From NCBI GenBank assembly GCA_031286585.1, contig JAITUC010000038.1:1-64000 (forward strand): 64,000 nt of DNA. Reading direction: 5' to 3'. Below are positions 36,318 through 45,564 of this stretch, one piece after another. The stretch comes from Delftia acidovorans. GTDB lineage: Bacteria > Pseudomonadota > Gammaproteobacteria > Burkholderiales > Burkholderiaceae_C. Every line of letters begins with the position of its first letter. Positions within the stretch are counted from its first letter, which is position 1. The notes beneath the pieces were generated by a model. The model worked only from the letters and a program-made list of their open reading frames with translations, did not search any database and had not been told where the DNA came from. The translations under genes were made by a program, and so were the position numbers.

Positions 36318-37757
36318 CTACGGGCAGCTTGCCGCGTTCTGCGAGATCACGGCGCGCAACTGCCGCGTGGTGGTGCTGTCATCCGGGCCCAGCGTGTTGC
36401 GCGTGTAGCGGCAGCCATAGGTGGGCGCGGCCACCGTGGCGGCCGTCTGCACATCGTCACCACCCGGCTTGGTGCCGCCCTGCTCCCACTGCACCATGGC
36501 AGCGAAGGCTTCCACCTGTTCGGCCACGGTGAAGTCGCAGTGCGATGCGCCGCGGATGGCGCGCTGCACCAGCCACTGGCTCCTGCCCTTGTCGGCCACG
36601 CGGCGCTGGTAGATCTGCTCCATGCTGAAGGGCACATACAGATCGCCCAGCGTATGCAGGGTCACCACGGGAATGTTGATATCGCCGGAGGTCACGGGAA
36701 TCCAGCGCAGGCCGTCGCGGCGCGGCCGGTTGGCATCGGGCGCGGCCGTGCGCTTTTGCGCGGCGGCATTGAGCGCGGCCGAGGCCGCGGCATCCCCGTC
36801 GATGCGGTAGGTGAAGCGGTTGGTATCGGTGACGTTGCGGTTCAGGATGCCGTTGACCGAGCCGTCGCTGCCGAACACGCCCCAGACCGGCGCGAACGAG
36901 CCGCCCACGGCCACGCCCAGATCGAACAGCGGGCGCGGACCGCCCGTGAGGTTCTGGATGACCGACAGATAGGCGCGCCCCGTCGCTGTGGGTGCCGACG
37001 GAAAGGTGGTGAACAGGGCCGAGGTCACCTGGCCCTGGATGGCGGCCCACTCGGTGACGGGGCGCTGGGCCACGCCGGCCATGGCCTGCGCGGTGACCTG
37101 GGCCGCGGCGAAGTAGTCGAACAACTCGGTGTCTCCCGTCACGCCGCACATGGGCACGGCGCCCTGGTAGCGCACCTTGTTCCTCGCGGTGGCCAGGGCC
37201 TCGGCCTCGATGGCCGCCGCCGTGACATGGCCGCCCATGGAATGGCCGGTGATGTACAGGCGCTGCGGCTGCGCCAGCGGCCGGCCGTGGGATGCAGCCA
37301 GGCGGTTGAAGGCCAGCGCCAGCGCATTCGTGTCCTCCACGCCGGCGCGCACGTCGTAGTAGTTCTTGCTGTAGCTGGACGCCGCCCAGGCATAGCCGTT
37401 CTGGATCAGGTACCGGCGTATGGACGGATTGGTGACGTTGAGCGCACTGCCCTCGCCCGCATAGCCGTGGGCATACATCACCAGCCGGCCATTCCAGTTG
37501 GCCGGCACCTCGATGCGGTAGGCCGCGCCGTCCAGCACGCCGGCCCAGCGGCTGGTGCTGGCGTTGTCGACCACATCGCCCGGCGCGGCGGCCAGCGCGT
37601 CGAAGCTGGTGGCCGAAGGATTGGCCGGCGCAAAGCTGCGGCTGTCCTGTGCCCGCGTCTCCTCGGGCGCATCACCGTCCCCCCCGCCGCAGGCCGCAAG
37701 GCCCGTGGCCGCCAGCAGACCGAGATACTTCCAACGATTCCAACGCAGGGCTCGCAT
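36318..37757 (-). CDS. Lipoprotein alpha/beta hydrolase (large)
   Basis: A 479-residue protein with a lipoprotein signal (YLGLLAATGLAAC followed by GGGDGD) and an alpha/beta hydrolase domain. The sequence includes NWNGRLVMYAHGYAGEGS, YAWAASSYSKNYYDVRAGVE, the nucleophile elbow YITGHSMGGHV, and a late acid/His region (TLHTLGDLYVPF and RGASHCDFT). It probably acts on the cell surface or in the periplasm. The substrate is unknown; a lactone, ester or polyester oligomer would fit the family. The ATG at 37757 has AAGGAGA upstream; the longer frame to 37802 is not supported. Confidence 0.85.
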   Translation of the reverse strand: MRALRWNRWKYLGLLAATGLAACGGGDGDAPEETRAQDSRSFAPANPSATSFDALAAAPGDVVDNASTSRWAGVLDGAAYRIEVPANWNGRLVMYAHGYAGEGSALNVTNPSIRRYLIQNGYAWAASSYSKNYYDVRAGVEDTNALALAFNRLAASHGRPLAQPQRLYITGHSMGGHVTAAAIEAEALATARNKVRYQGAVPMCGVTGDTELFDYFAAAQVTAQAMAGVAQRPVTEWAAIQGQVTSALFTTFPSAPTATGRAYLSVIQNLTGGPRPLFDLGVAVGGSFAPVWGVFGSDGSVNGILNRNVTDTNRFTYRIDGDAAASAALNAAAQKRTAAPDANRPRRDGLRWIPVTSGDINIPVVTLHTLGDLYVPFSMEQIYQRRVADKGRSQWLVQRAIRGASHCDFTVAEQVEAFAAMVQWEQGGTKPGGDDVQTAATVAAPTYGCRYTRNTLGPDDSTTTRQLRAVISQNAASCP

Positions 37758-38050
37758 AAGACTGTCTCCTTGGGATGAAGGTGTTGAGAGGAACGCGCGC
37801 AAAAAATCAGGTTCAAGCGGGATTGCCGACGCAGCCTATGCCAGACGGCCGGGCGGGCATGCCGGTAGGAACCCGCAAGCACCGGCCCCGGGCTGTCACC
37901 CACATGACTCCTGCCTTGCGCTAACATCCACAGCCGCGGTGCAGGCCGCACCCGGACCTGCGGGAAGGGTTGAACCCACCTGTATGCGCCTCGCGGCGTT
38001 CTTTCTCTTGCCACATGCCTTTGTGCGCCAAGCTGCAGGTCATTGGCCTC

Positions 38051-38318
38051 AGGGGCCTGTTCACACGGATCCAGGGATCACGTTGCCCAGCTCCAGGGTC
38101 GTATGCAAGGCGCCCGCGCGCCGCAAGGCTCATGCCTTGCAAGTGCGGGCAACGCCGCAGACGGCCCTGGAGCTGGGCAACCCGTAGGGAAGCTGCATGC
38201 CAGCTCGCCACTCATCGTTGTGCTCCTTGTGCGTGTGGACACACGCAAGGCGTCGCACGCCTTGATTAGCAAGCTGGCATACAGCTTCGCGACCCTGGAT
38301 CCGTGTGAACAGGCCCCT
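38051..38318. repeat. 268-bp element with 26-bp perfect terminal inverted repeats and two internal hairpin arms
   Basis: The outer arms, 38051-38076 and 38293-38318, are perfect 26-base inverted repeats. Inside are two further long inverted repeats: 38082-38102 with 38161-38181 (20 of 21 paired) and 38189-38205 with 38272-38288 (16 of 17). Each arm contains smaller hairpins (GCAAGGC/GCCTTGC at 38123-38140; CAAGGCGT/ACGCCTTG at 38246-38264). The whole can fold as a three-way junction. The rest of the 578-base gap, 37758-38050, shows no gene. The element ends 18 bases before the GTG start of the ankyrin gene and just upstream of its GGAGG. It could be a miniature mobile element or a structured leader. 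Confidence 0.8.
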
Positions 38319-38335
38319 TGCACGGAGGTATCCCT

Positions 38336-40006
38336 GTGAAACGCATTCCCGCCCGGCCCGACATGGGCCATCTCAAGAAGCAGGCCAAGCAACTGCTGGC
38401 CGCCTATCGCGCAGGCTCGGCCCAGGCCATGGAGACCCTGCGCTCCCACTTGCCAGCGGCCAAAGGCCTTGCCGATGAGGCACTGGCCGCCAAGGACCTG
38501 CGGCTGCACGACGCCCAGTCCTGTGTGGCTCGCGAGCACGGTTTCGCTTCATGGAGCGATCTGTCAGGCTACGTCCAGGCATGCCAGCGCCTGGCGGCGG
38601 ACCCCGGGCAATCGCGGCTGCACTGGCTGGCCCTGGTCTATGCCGGCGATGTGGCGGGCGGCACGCACCGCGCGCAGCCCGCGCTGGCCCGGCGCCTGCT
38701 GGACGAGCGGCCTGAACTGGCGGGCAGTGATGGCAGTGATCCCTGGGTGGCCTGCGCCACCGGCAACCTGGCCGTTCTGCGCGAGGCCGAGCGCAACGAC
38801 CCCGGCTGGCTGCGCCGTGCAGGTGGGCCGCTGGCGCTGCCGCCGCTGATGGCCGTCACCCATTCCTGCCTGCTGCGCCTGCCCGAATTCACCGGGCACC
38901 TGCACGCATGCGCGCGCTGGCTGCTGGACGCGGGCGCCGACCCGTTGCAGACCGTGGGCAACCGCTGGCCGCCCGCGTCGCTGCAGGCGCCGTCCGATAC
39001 CGAGCGGCTGTCGGCCCTCTATGGCGCAGCAGGCCAGAACCATGATGCGCAACTGACGCAGATGCTGCTGCAGGCCGGCGCTGACCCCAACGACGGCGAA
39101 TCGCTCTACCACTCTCTGGAAGGCACGCCCGCCAGCCGCGAATGCACGCGGCTGCTGCTGCAGGCCGGCGCACGCGTGGACGGCAGCAATGCCCTGTTCC
39201 GCGTGCTGGACCTGGACGATGTGCAGGCCCTGCGCCTGCTGCTGGACCACGGCGCCGATCCGAATGAGGACAACGGCCAGGGCGAATGGGGCCGCCCGCT
39301 GCTGTGGGCCATCCGCCGCCGCCGCTCGCCGGCTCATGTGCAGGCGCTGCTGAATGCCGGCGCCGATCCGGCGGTCCGCACGCCGCAGGGCCTGAGTGCC
39401 GCTGCACTGGCGCGGCGCTTTGGCCTGGCCGACGTGGCCGCCCTGCTGGAACAGGCGGCGGGCAGCGAGCCCACCACGCCGCAGGAGCAACTCCTGGCCG
39501 CCTGCGCCTTGGGCGACGCAGCACAGGCCCGCCGTCTTGCAGCAGCCCACCCCGGCCTGCTCCAGGGCCTGGCGCCCGAACAACTGCGCATGCTGCCCGA
39601 ACTGGCGGCCCTGGGCTGCATGGACGCCGTGCGCTGCATGGTGGAACTGGGCTGGCCCATCGCCGCGCGCGGCGGCGACTGGGATGCCTCCGCACTGAAC
39701 CAGGCCGTGTTCCGTGGAGATGCCGCCATGGCGCGCTTCCTGCTGGAGCACGGCGCACAGTGGACCGAACGCCACGCCTATGGCGACAACTGCGCAGGCA
39801 CCCTGTGCTGGGCATCGCTGAACCGGCCCGAATCCACGGAACCCGGCGGCGGCGACTGGCTGGGCTGTACCCAGGCCCTCATCGACCACGGCATGCCCCT
39901 GGCCAGGCCCGACCCCGAGGCGCCCGGCTGCGTGCTCATCGACGGACATCGGCAGCGGTATCCGGAGGAGATCGCGGATCTGCTGCTGGGCGTGGCTGCC
40001 GGCTGA
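38336..40006 (+). CDS. Ankyrin-repeat protein
   Basis: A 556-residue protein that appears to have no signal peptide or TM segment. An N-terminal helical region (LKKQAKQLLAAYRAGSAQAM and VAREHGFASWSDLSGYV) is a common front module of bacterial ankyrin proteins. Ankyrin-type repeats run from about residue 190 to the end, for example LTQMLLQAGADPNDGES, ALRLLLDHGADPNEDN, VQALLNAGADPAVRTPQGLS and MARFLLEHGAQW. Such proteins mediate protein-protein contacts; the partner is unknown. I choose GTG at 38336 (VKRIPARPDMGHL), with GGAGG seven bases upstream. It ends 6 bases from the convergent transporter gene. Confidence 0.88.
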   Translation: MKRIPARPDMGHLKKQAKQLLAAYRAGSAQAMETLRSHLPAAKGLADEALAAKDLRLHDAQSCVAREHGFASWSDLSGYVQACQRLAADPGQSRLHWLALVYAGDVAGGTHRAQPALARRLLDERPELAGSDGSDPWVACATGNLAVLREAERNDPGWLRRAGGPLALPPLMAVTHSCLLRLPEFTGHLHACARWLLDAGADPLQTVGNRWPPASLQAPSDTERLSALYGAAGQNHDAQLTQMLLQAGADPNDGESLYHSLEGTPASRECTRLLLQAGARVDGSNALFRVLDLDDVQALRLLLDHGADPNEDNGQGEWGRPLLWAIRRRRSPAHVQALLNAGADPAVRTPQGLSAAALARRFGLADVAALLEQAAGSEPTTPQEQLLAACALGDAAQARRLAAAHPGLLQGLAPEQLRMLPELAALGCMDAVRCMVELGWPIAARGGDWDASALNQAVFRGDAAMARFLLEHGAQWTERHAYGDNCAGTLCWASLNRPESTEPGGGDWLGCTQALIDHGMPLARPDPEAPGCVLIDGHRQRYPEEIADLLLGVAAG

Positions 40007-40012
40007 AGGCCC

Positions 40013-41263
40013 TCAGTCCCGGCTGGCCTGCCAGCGCCGCAGCACGAAACCCGCCCACAGCGCAGTGAACACCGCCGCGCCGAAGACCCAGCCCGACAAC
40101 GCGCCCGCCATGCTGCCCGACAGCAGCGTGCCGATGGTGCAGCCCAGCCCTGTCATGGCGCCCCAGCCCAACAAGGCGCCACCGGCCAGGCCGCGAGCCG
40201 CATCGCGCCAGGTGGGGCGGCGCGGCGTCCACTGGCGGCTGGCCACGGCAGCGCCCCAGGCACCGGCCACCAGGCCCAGCAGCAGCACGGCATGGGGGGT
40301 GAGCAGGCTGTTCAGCACGGCCGTGGCGCATCCGCCCAGGGTGTCGAGGCCGTGCAGGCGCTCGGGCACCCAGCCGCCCGCCTGGGCCCAGCCACGCACG
40401 GTGCTGCCCAGCGTGGTGGTCACGCCCAGCGGCCGCATGCGCACGATGGCGGCGGCCGCGATCAGGCCCACGGCCAGGCCGCCCAGCGCGGCATTCCAGC
40501 GGCCTTGCCACAGTGACAGCCACAGCTGGCGCAGGCCGGGCGGCTGGGCCGGTTCTGCCGCTGGCCGGGGCTGCGCGCGGCCCGAGCGCCCATGAATGCG
40601 CCAGACCCAGGCCGCCAGCAGGCCCAGCACGGCCAGTTGCAGCGCCAGCGCGCCGCCATAGCCCAGATGGGCCGGCAGCCAGATGACGGGGGCGTCGGCA
40701 ATGGCCAGGCTGTACAGCGGGTTCCAGCTGCGAAACCCCAGCACGAAGCCCAGGCCCGTGCCGACCAGGGCAAACGGCGCCACGGGCGAGCCCTCGCCCA
40801 GCCGGTACCAATGCGCGCTGATGCACGAGCCCGAGACGGACATGCCCGCACCAAAGGCCAGGCCCGCCAACACCAGCACCCAGCTCACGGGACCTATGTG
40901 CATGTCGGGCGGCAACTGGCCCGGCTGGGGCACGGCCACCCAGCTGCCCAGCACCACGGTCATGCCCGCCGACCCCACGGCCAGCGCCAGCAGGATGGAG
41001 AGCACGCCGCGCGGATCGCCGAACTCGAACCAGTCGCGCGCATGGCAGTAAAAGCAAAAGCGCGAGCGCTGCAGCACCAGCCCCAGCAGCAGGCCTAGCA
41101 CCAGCGCAAAGACCAGGGTGCGCCCGCCGCCTTGCAACTGCAGTTGTGCTGCCACAGGCCAGGCTGCGGCCAGCACGGCGGCCAATGGCAGCCATCTGCG
41201 CCAGTCCCGAGCCCTCTGCGCGCCATTCGCGTTTCGCGTGCGCTCGCCAGTCGCGCTTGTCAT
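40013..41263 (-). CDS. YeeE/YedE-family sulfur-compound transporter
   Basis: A 416-residue membrane protein with about ten hydrophobic segments, starting MTSATGERTRNANGAQRARD. It has the YeeE/YedE (TsuA-like) motifs in internal repeat: RSRFCFYCHARDWF, GMSVSGSCISAHWYRLGEGS, LGGCATAVLNSLLTP and TGLGCTIGTLLSGSM. In characterised members, conserved cysteines in such short motifs relay thiosulfate through the membrane. The gene lies directly downstream of an exported thiosulfate sulfurtransferase but beyond a terminator, so the two may be transcribed separately. The ATG at 41263 has AAAGGGG upstream; the longer frame to 41359 covers the terminator. Confidence 0.9.
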   Translation of the reverse strand: MTSATGERTRNANGAQRARDWRRWLPLAAVLAAAWPVAAQLQLQGGGRTLVFALVLGLLLGLVLQRSRFCFYCHARDWFEFGDPRGVLSILLALAVGSAGMTVVLGSWVAVPQPGQLPPDMHIGPVSWVLVLAGLAFGAGMSVSGSCISAHWYRLGEGSPVAPFALVGTGLGFVLGFRSWNPLYSLAIADAPVIWLPAHLGYGGALALQLAVLGLLAAWVWRIHGRSGRAQPRPAAEPAQPPGLRQLWLSLWQGRWNAALGGLAVGLIAAAAIVRMRPLGVTTTLGSTVRGWAQAGGWVPERLHGLDTLGGCATAVLNSLLTPHAVLLLGLVAGAWGAAVASRQWTPRRPTWRDAARGLAGGALLGWGAMTGLGCTIGTLLSGSMAGALSGWVFGAAVFTALWAGFVLRRWQASRD

Positions 41264-41291
41264 TCCAACCCCTTTGTCCTGGTTCATGCAT

Positions 41292-41321
41292 AAAAAAAGG
41301 GGCCCGCAGTCTGCGGGCCCC
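41292..41321 (-). terminator. Rho-independent terminator after the sulfurtransferase gene
   Basis: GGGGCCCGCAG (41299-41309) and CTGCGGGCCCC (41311-41321) form a near-perfect stem. On the minus strand it is followed by seven T, from A at 41292-41298. It lies between the sulfurtransferase and YeeE/YedE genes. Confidence 0.92.
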
Positions 41322-41436
41322 AAAGGAGCCGAGCTTTTGCCAAAGCCACTCGTCACCACCCCTGATCCGTCAAACCAAGAGCACCGACACCCCTCGCCCG
41401 GCCCCCGCCTTCAAGACAGGCTGATCGACTGCAGGA

Positions 41437-42402
41437 TCATTTCGCGGCCCAGACCGTGCCGGCCGGGTTGTTGATCGGCACGCCCACGGAGTTGCCGTAT
41501 TCGGTCCACGAGCCGTCGTAGTTGCGCACCTGGTAGCCCAGGATCTTGGACAGCGCGAACCAGGTGTGGCTGGAGCGCTCGCCGATGCGGCAGTAGGTGA
41601 TGACGGGCTTGCTGCCGTCGATGCCCACGCCCGCATAGAGCTTCTTGAGTTCTTCGGCGGACTTGAAGCTGCCGTCCTCGCGCACGGCCTGGCCCCAGGG
41701 CACGTTGACGGCGCCGGGGATGTGGCCGGCACGGATGGCCAGTTCCGGCACGCCGGCCGGGGCGAAGACCTTGCCCTGGTATTCGTCGGCCGAGCGGATG
41801 TCGATGAGCTTGGCGTCGCTGCGTCCCTCGGCCGAGGCCAGCGCATCGGTCAGGCGCGCGCGCAGCGCGGTGTTGACCTTGCCCACGCGGTAGGTGGTGG
41901 CGGCATATTCCGGGGCGCGGTTGTTGAGGGGGCGGTTCTCGGCCTCCCACTTCTTGCGGCCGCCGTCCAGCAGCTTGACGTTCTGCACGCCATAGATGTC
42001 GAAGACCCAGGCCCCCCAGGCCGCAAACCAGTTGTTGGTATCGCCGTACAGCACGACCGTGGTGCCGTCCTTCACGCCGGCCTGGGACAGCAGCTTCTCG
42101 AACTGCTCCTTGCCCACGATGTCGCGGCGCACCTTGTCGTTGAGGTCGTTGTGCCAGGAGAGGTTGACGGCGCCCGGCACATGGGAGCGTTCGTACAGGC
42201 CGGGGTTGACGCTGACCTCGACGATGCGCACATCGGCGCGGTTGAGGTTGGCCGCCAGCCATTCGGTGCTGACCAGCGGGCCTTCGGGCACAGGCGCATT
42301 GGCATGGGCCGCACCACCGACCAGGGCCACGCCCCACAGCAGGGTGCACGCCCCCTGGCGCAGCGCGGCGGGAAGGGAGGAGAAAGCGGTCAGCGTTGCC
42401 AT
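41437..42402 (-). CDS. Exported thiosulfate sulfurtransferase (double rhodanese)
   Basis: A 321-residue protein starting MATLTAFSSLPAALRQG, with a signal peptide ending near GGAAHANA. It has two rhodanese domains: an inactive N-terminal one (VSTEWLAANLNRADVRIVEV to about 165) and a catalytic C-terminal one (about 190-315) with the loop YCRIGERSSHTWF, where Cys is the persulfide-carrying residue in CRxGxRS. It transfers sulfane sulfur from thiosulfate (rhodanese) or 3-mercaptopyruvate, probably in the periplasm. The start has AAAGGA upstream. It sits upstream of a YeeE/YedE transporter, which suggests handling of thiosulfate at the envelope. Confidence 0.92.
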   Translation of the reverse strand: MATLTAFSSLPAALRQGACTLLWGVALVGGAAHANAPVPEGPLVSTEWLAANLNRADVRIVEVSVNPGLYERSHVPGAVNLSWHNDLNDKVRRDIVGKEQFEKLLSQAGVKDGTTVVLYGDTNNWFAAWGAWVFDIYGVQNVKLLDGGRKKWEAENRPLNNRAPEYAATTYRVGKVNTALRARLTDALASAEGRSDAKLIDIRSADEYQGKVFAPAGVPELAIRAGHIPGAVNVPWGQAVREDGSFKSAEELKKLYAGVGIDGSKPVITYCRIGERSSHTWFALSKILGYQVRNYDGSWTEYGNSVGVPINNPAGTVWAAK

Positions 42403-42561
42403 CACGGTCCTTTGTTCACAGTTGCGTTGATCGGGTTGATTCCTCTGCAATGCAATGTAGGCAGGGCGCGGCCGGTTCCCAACTGCGCAATCCGCAGATG
42501 GATATGCACCGCCGGAACATGGTCGGCGGCACCCCCTGTTCTCTGCTACCCTCGGTCGCCT

Positions 42562-43803
42562 ATGTCAGCGCCCCTGTCTTCCGCCGCCGCGCAAGCGCAG
42601 CCGGCCATGTCCCCCGTCCTGGTCGTCGTCCTGCTCGGCCTGCTGCTGGGGCTGCAGCCGCTGGCCACCGACCTGTACCTGCCGGCCCTGCCGTCGATAC
42701 AGGCGGCCTTCTCCACCCAGGTGTCCCAGGTGCAGCTCACGCTGACGGCGTTCCTGCTGGCCTTCGGGTGCTCGCAGCTGGCCTGGGGGCCGCTGTCCGA
42801 CCGCTTCGGGCGCCGGCCCATCCTGCTGGCGGGCATGTCCATCTACGTGCTGGCGGCGCTGGGCAGCGCCAGTGCCGAGACCATGGAGTCGCTGATCGCC
42901 TGGCGCACGCTGCAGGGGGCATCGCTGGGCGCCGGCGTGATGTGTGCACGCGCCATGGTGCGCGACCTGTTCGCGCCGCACCTGGGCGCCCAGGTCATGT
43001 CCAAGGCGCTGACCGGGCTGGGCGTGATCGCCTTCCTGAGCCCCGTCAGCGGCAGCCTGCTGGTGGATTCGCTGGGCTGGCGCTCGACCATGCTGGCCCA
43101 GGCCCTGATGGGCGCGCTGGCCCTGCTGCTGGTGGCCCTGCGCTTCACCGAGACACTGGGCCGCACCAATCCCACGGCGCTGCAGCCGCTGGCCCTGGCG
43201 CGCAACTGGATCACCATCCTGCGCCACCCGGGATTCCAGTCCTACCAGCTGCTGACCTGCTGTACCTATGCGGCCCTGTTCACCAACCTGGCCGCATCTT
43301 CCTTCACCTATATCCATGTGCTGGGCGTGAGCCGCACGGGCTACGGCCTGCTGATGGGCAGCAATGCGCTGTGCTACATCGCGGGCACCTTCCTGTGCCG
43401 CTGGCTGCTGCAGCGCATGGATGTGCGGCGCGCCGTGCAGATTGCCGCGCTGGCCAGCCTGCTGTCGGCCACGGCCATCGGCATTGCGGCGCTGGCTGAT
43501 GCGCGCAGCCTCTGGGCCTATGCCCTGCCCTTCTATGTCTTCCAGATCGCCCATGGCGTGCACATGCCCTGCGGCCAGAGCAATGCCATCGCGCCCTTCC
43601 CGCAGTCGGCGGGCACGGCCTCGGCGCTGAACGGCTTCACCATGATGCTCATCGCCTTTGCCATGGGACACTGGCTGGGGCTGCACCTCGACGGCCAGTC
43701 CACCCGGCCCATGGCCTTCGGCATCTGGTTCTGGGGCGTGTGCACGGCCCTGGTCGCCTGGGGGCTGGTGCGCCGCCATGGCCGGGTCGATGGCCACCGC
43801 TGA
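42562..43803 (+). CDS. Bcr/CflA-family multidrug MFS transporter
   Basis: A 413-residue major facilitator with 12 predicted TM helices. Motif A is seen as [20 protein letters not shown] after TM2. The antiporter motif C region is [22 protein letters not shown]. The N-terminal [19 protein letters not shown] is characteristic of the Bcr/CflA (drug:H+ antiporter-1) group, whose members export bicyclomycin, sulfonamides or chloramphenicol. It is divergent from the sulfurtransferase, with miaA following 29 bases later. The substrate range is not predictable. Confidence 0.93.
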   Translation: MSAPLSSAAAQAQPAMSPVLVVVLLGLLLGLQPLATDLYLPALPSIQAAFSTQVSQVQLTLTAFLLAFGCSQLAWGPLSDRFGRRPILLAGMSIYVLAALGSASAETMESLIAWRTLQGASLGAGVMCARAMVRDLFAPHLGAQVMSKALTGLGVIAFLSPVSGSLLVDSLGWRSTMLAQALMGALALLLVALRFTETLGRTNPTALQPLALARNWITILRHPGFQSYQLLTCCTYAALFTNLAASSFTYIHVLGVSRTGYGLLMGSNALCYIAGTFLCRWLLQRMDVRRAVQIAALASLLSATAIGIAALADARSLWAYALPFYVFQIAHGVHMPCGQSNAIAPFPQSAGTASALNGFTMMLIAFAMGHWLGLHLDGQSTRPMAFGIWFWGVCTALVAWGLVRRHGRVDGHR

Positions 43804-43832
43804 TTCCACCTTCCCGCGTTCCCGTTTCTCGA

Positions 43833-44813
43833 ATGTCCAACGCTTCCACGCTCCCCTGCCTGGCCATCGCCGGCCCCACCGCCTCCGGCAAGACCGCGGC
43901 CGCCCTGGCCCTTGCGCAGCTGCTGGCCGACCGCGGCCGGGCCGCAGAAATCATCAGCGTGGACTCGGCCCTGGTCTATCGCGGCATGGACATCGGCACG
44001 GCCAAGCCCACGCCCGAGGAACTGGCTGCCTGCCCCCATCACCTGATCGATATCCGCGACCCGCTGCAGGCCTACAGCGCCGCCGAGTTCGTGCAGGACA
44101 CGCAGCGCCTGGTGGCCGAGATCCGCGCGCGCGGCGCCCTGCCGCTGCTGGTGGGCGGCACCATGCTGTATTTCAAGGCCCTGCAGGATGGCATTGACGA
44201 CATGCCGGCCGCCGACCCCGCCGTGCGCGAGCGGCTGGACGCCCAGGCCGCGCAGATCGGCTGGCCCGCCATGCATGCGCTGCTGGCCCAGGTCGATCCC
44301 GCCACGGCCGCACGCTTGGCGCCGGCCGACAGCCAGCGCATACAGCGCGCGCTGGAGGTCTGGCATGTGTCCGGCAAGCCGCTGTCCAGCTTTCATACGC
44401 GGGCAGGCAAGGATGCGGCACAGGGCCTGATCAGCCCCGGCGGCTTCTTTTCGCTGGAACCGCAGGACCGTGCCTGGCTGCATGCGCGCATTGCCCAGCG
44501 GTTCGACGCCATGCTGGGCGCCGGTTTCATCGACGAGGTGCAGCAACTGCGCGCGCGCGGCGACCTGCACCTGGACCTGCCCTCCATCCGCTGCGTGGGC
44601 TACCGCCAGGCCTGGGAATCACTGGACGGCCTGTACTCCATGGACTCGCTGCGCGAACGCGGCATTGCCGCCACGCGCCAGTTGGCCAAGCGCCAGATCA
44701 CCTGGCTGCGCAGCATGCCCGCCCGCCATGCCATTGCCTGCGATGCGCCCGATGCCCAGCAGCAACTGCTGCAGGCGGCAATGGCCGTGGTGGGCCAGGC
44801 CCGCAACGGCTGA
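43833..44813 (+). CDS. miaA: tRNA dimethylallyltransferase MiaA
   Basis: A 326-residue enzyme that adds dimethylallyl to A37 of tRNAs reading UNN codons (i6A, precursor of ms2i6A). Motifs: P-loop [18 protein letters not shown], substrate-binding [37 protein letters not shown], and QRIQRALEV with SFH. The C-terminal [14 protein letters not shown] and [13 protein letters not shown] complete the family pattern. It lies between the Bcr transporter and the ABC genes. Confidence 0.96.
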   Translation: MSNASTLPCLAIAGPTASGKTAAALALAQLLADRGRAAEIISVDSALVYRGMDIGTAKPTPEELAACPHHLIDIRDPLQAYSAAEFVQDTQRLVAEIRARGALPLLVGGTMLYFKALQDGIDDMPAADPAVRERLDAQAAQIGWPAMHALLAQVDPATAARLAPADSQRIQRALEVWHVSGKPLSSFHTRAGKDAAQGLISPGGFFSLEPQDRAWLHARIAQRFDAMLGAGFIDEVQQLRARGDLHLDLPSIRCVGYRQAWESLDGLYSMDSLRERGIAATRQLAKRQITWLRSMPARHAIACDAPDAQQQLLQAAMAVVGQARNG

Positions 44814-44829
44814 ACAGGAAACCGCCTTC

Positions 44830-45546
44830 ATGACTGCCGCGCCCCAGGACAACACGCCGCTGACTCAGACGCCGCTGCTTCAGGTCCAGGGCCTGGCGCG
44901 GCGCTACCGCAACGACGGCGGCACGGAAACCGCCGTCTTCGAGAACGTGGACTGCGGCGTGGCGCGCGGCGAGTTCGTGGCCATCGTGGGTGACTCGGGC
45001 GTGGGCAAGTCCACCTTTCTCAACTGCCTGGCCGGGCTCGATGAATGGCAGCAGGGCCGCGTGCTGCACGAAGGCCAGGACCTGTCGGCCCTGGATGAAA
45101 CCGGCCGCGCGCTGTGGCGGCGCAGCCATGTGGGCTTCGTGTTCCAGGCCTTCCATGTGCTGCCGCACCTGGATGTCTGGCACAACGTGGCCCTGCCGCT
45201 GATGCTGCTGCAGCGGCTGGATGCAGCGGGCCGCCAGCGCGTGCAGCAACTGCTGCAGGCCGTCGGGCTGCAGGGGCTGGAGCAGCGCCTGCCCTGGCAG
45301 CTCAGCGGCGGCCAGCTGCAGCGCGTGGCCATTGCACGCGCCCTGGTCCACGGCCCGGCCCTGCTGCTGGCCGACGAGCCCACCGGCAACCTGGACCCCG
45401 GCACGGCCGCACAGGTCATGGAACTGCTGCTGCAGCAGACCCGGGAGCACCAGGCCGCCCTGGTGCTGGTCACGCATTCCCTGGAAGCCGCGCGCCGCGC
45501 CGACCGCGTGCTGCGCCTGACCGCACAGGGCATGCAGCCCGCCTAG
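44830..45546 (+). CDS. ABC transporter ATP-binding protein (LolD/MacB-type)
   Basis: A 238-residue ATPase with Walker A VGDSGVGKSTFLN, Q-loop VGFVFQAFHVLPHL, signature QLSGGQLQRVAIARALV, Walker B LLLADEPTGN and H-switch LVTHS. It belongs to the MacB/LolD/FtsE group that works with FtsX-like permeases in mechanotransmission or lipoprotein handling. The permease gene begins 18 bases downstream. In AttEFGH-type operons such an ATPase is paired with permeases and a CrtC/AttH lipocalin-like protein; the latter is found here about 6 kb downstream. Confidence 0.94.
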   Translation: MTAAPQDNTPLTQTPLLQVQGLARRYRNDGGTETAVFENVDCGVARGEFVAIVGDSGVGKSTFLNCLAGLDEWQQGRVLHEGQDLSALDETGRALWRRSHVGFVFQAFHVLPHLDVWHNVALPLMLLQRLDAAGRQRVQQLLQAVGLQGLEQRLPWQLSGGQLQRVAIARALVHGPALLLADEPTGNLDPGTAAQVMELLLQQTREHQAALVLVTHSLEAARRADRVLRLTAQGMQPA

Positions 45547-45564
45547 CGCCAGGGACCATCGCCC

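Noticed and set aside
38051..38318. Insertion sequence
   Set aside because: It has terminal inverted repeats but no transposase frame and no clear target duplication; reported instead as a structured repeat.
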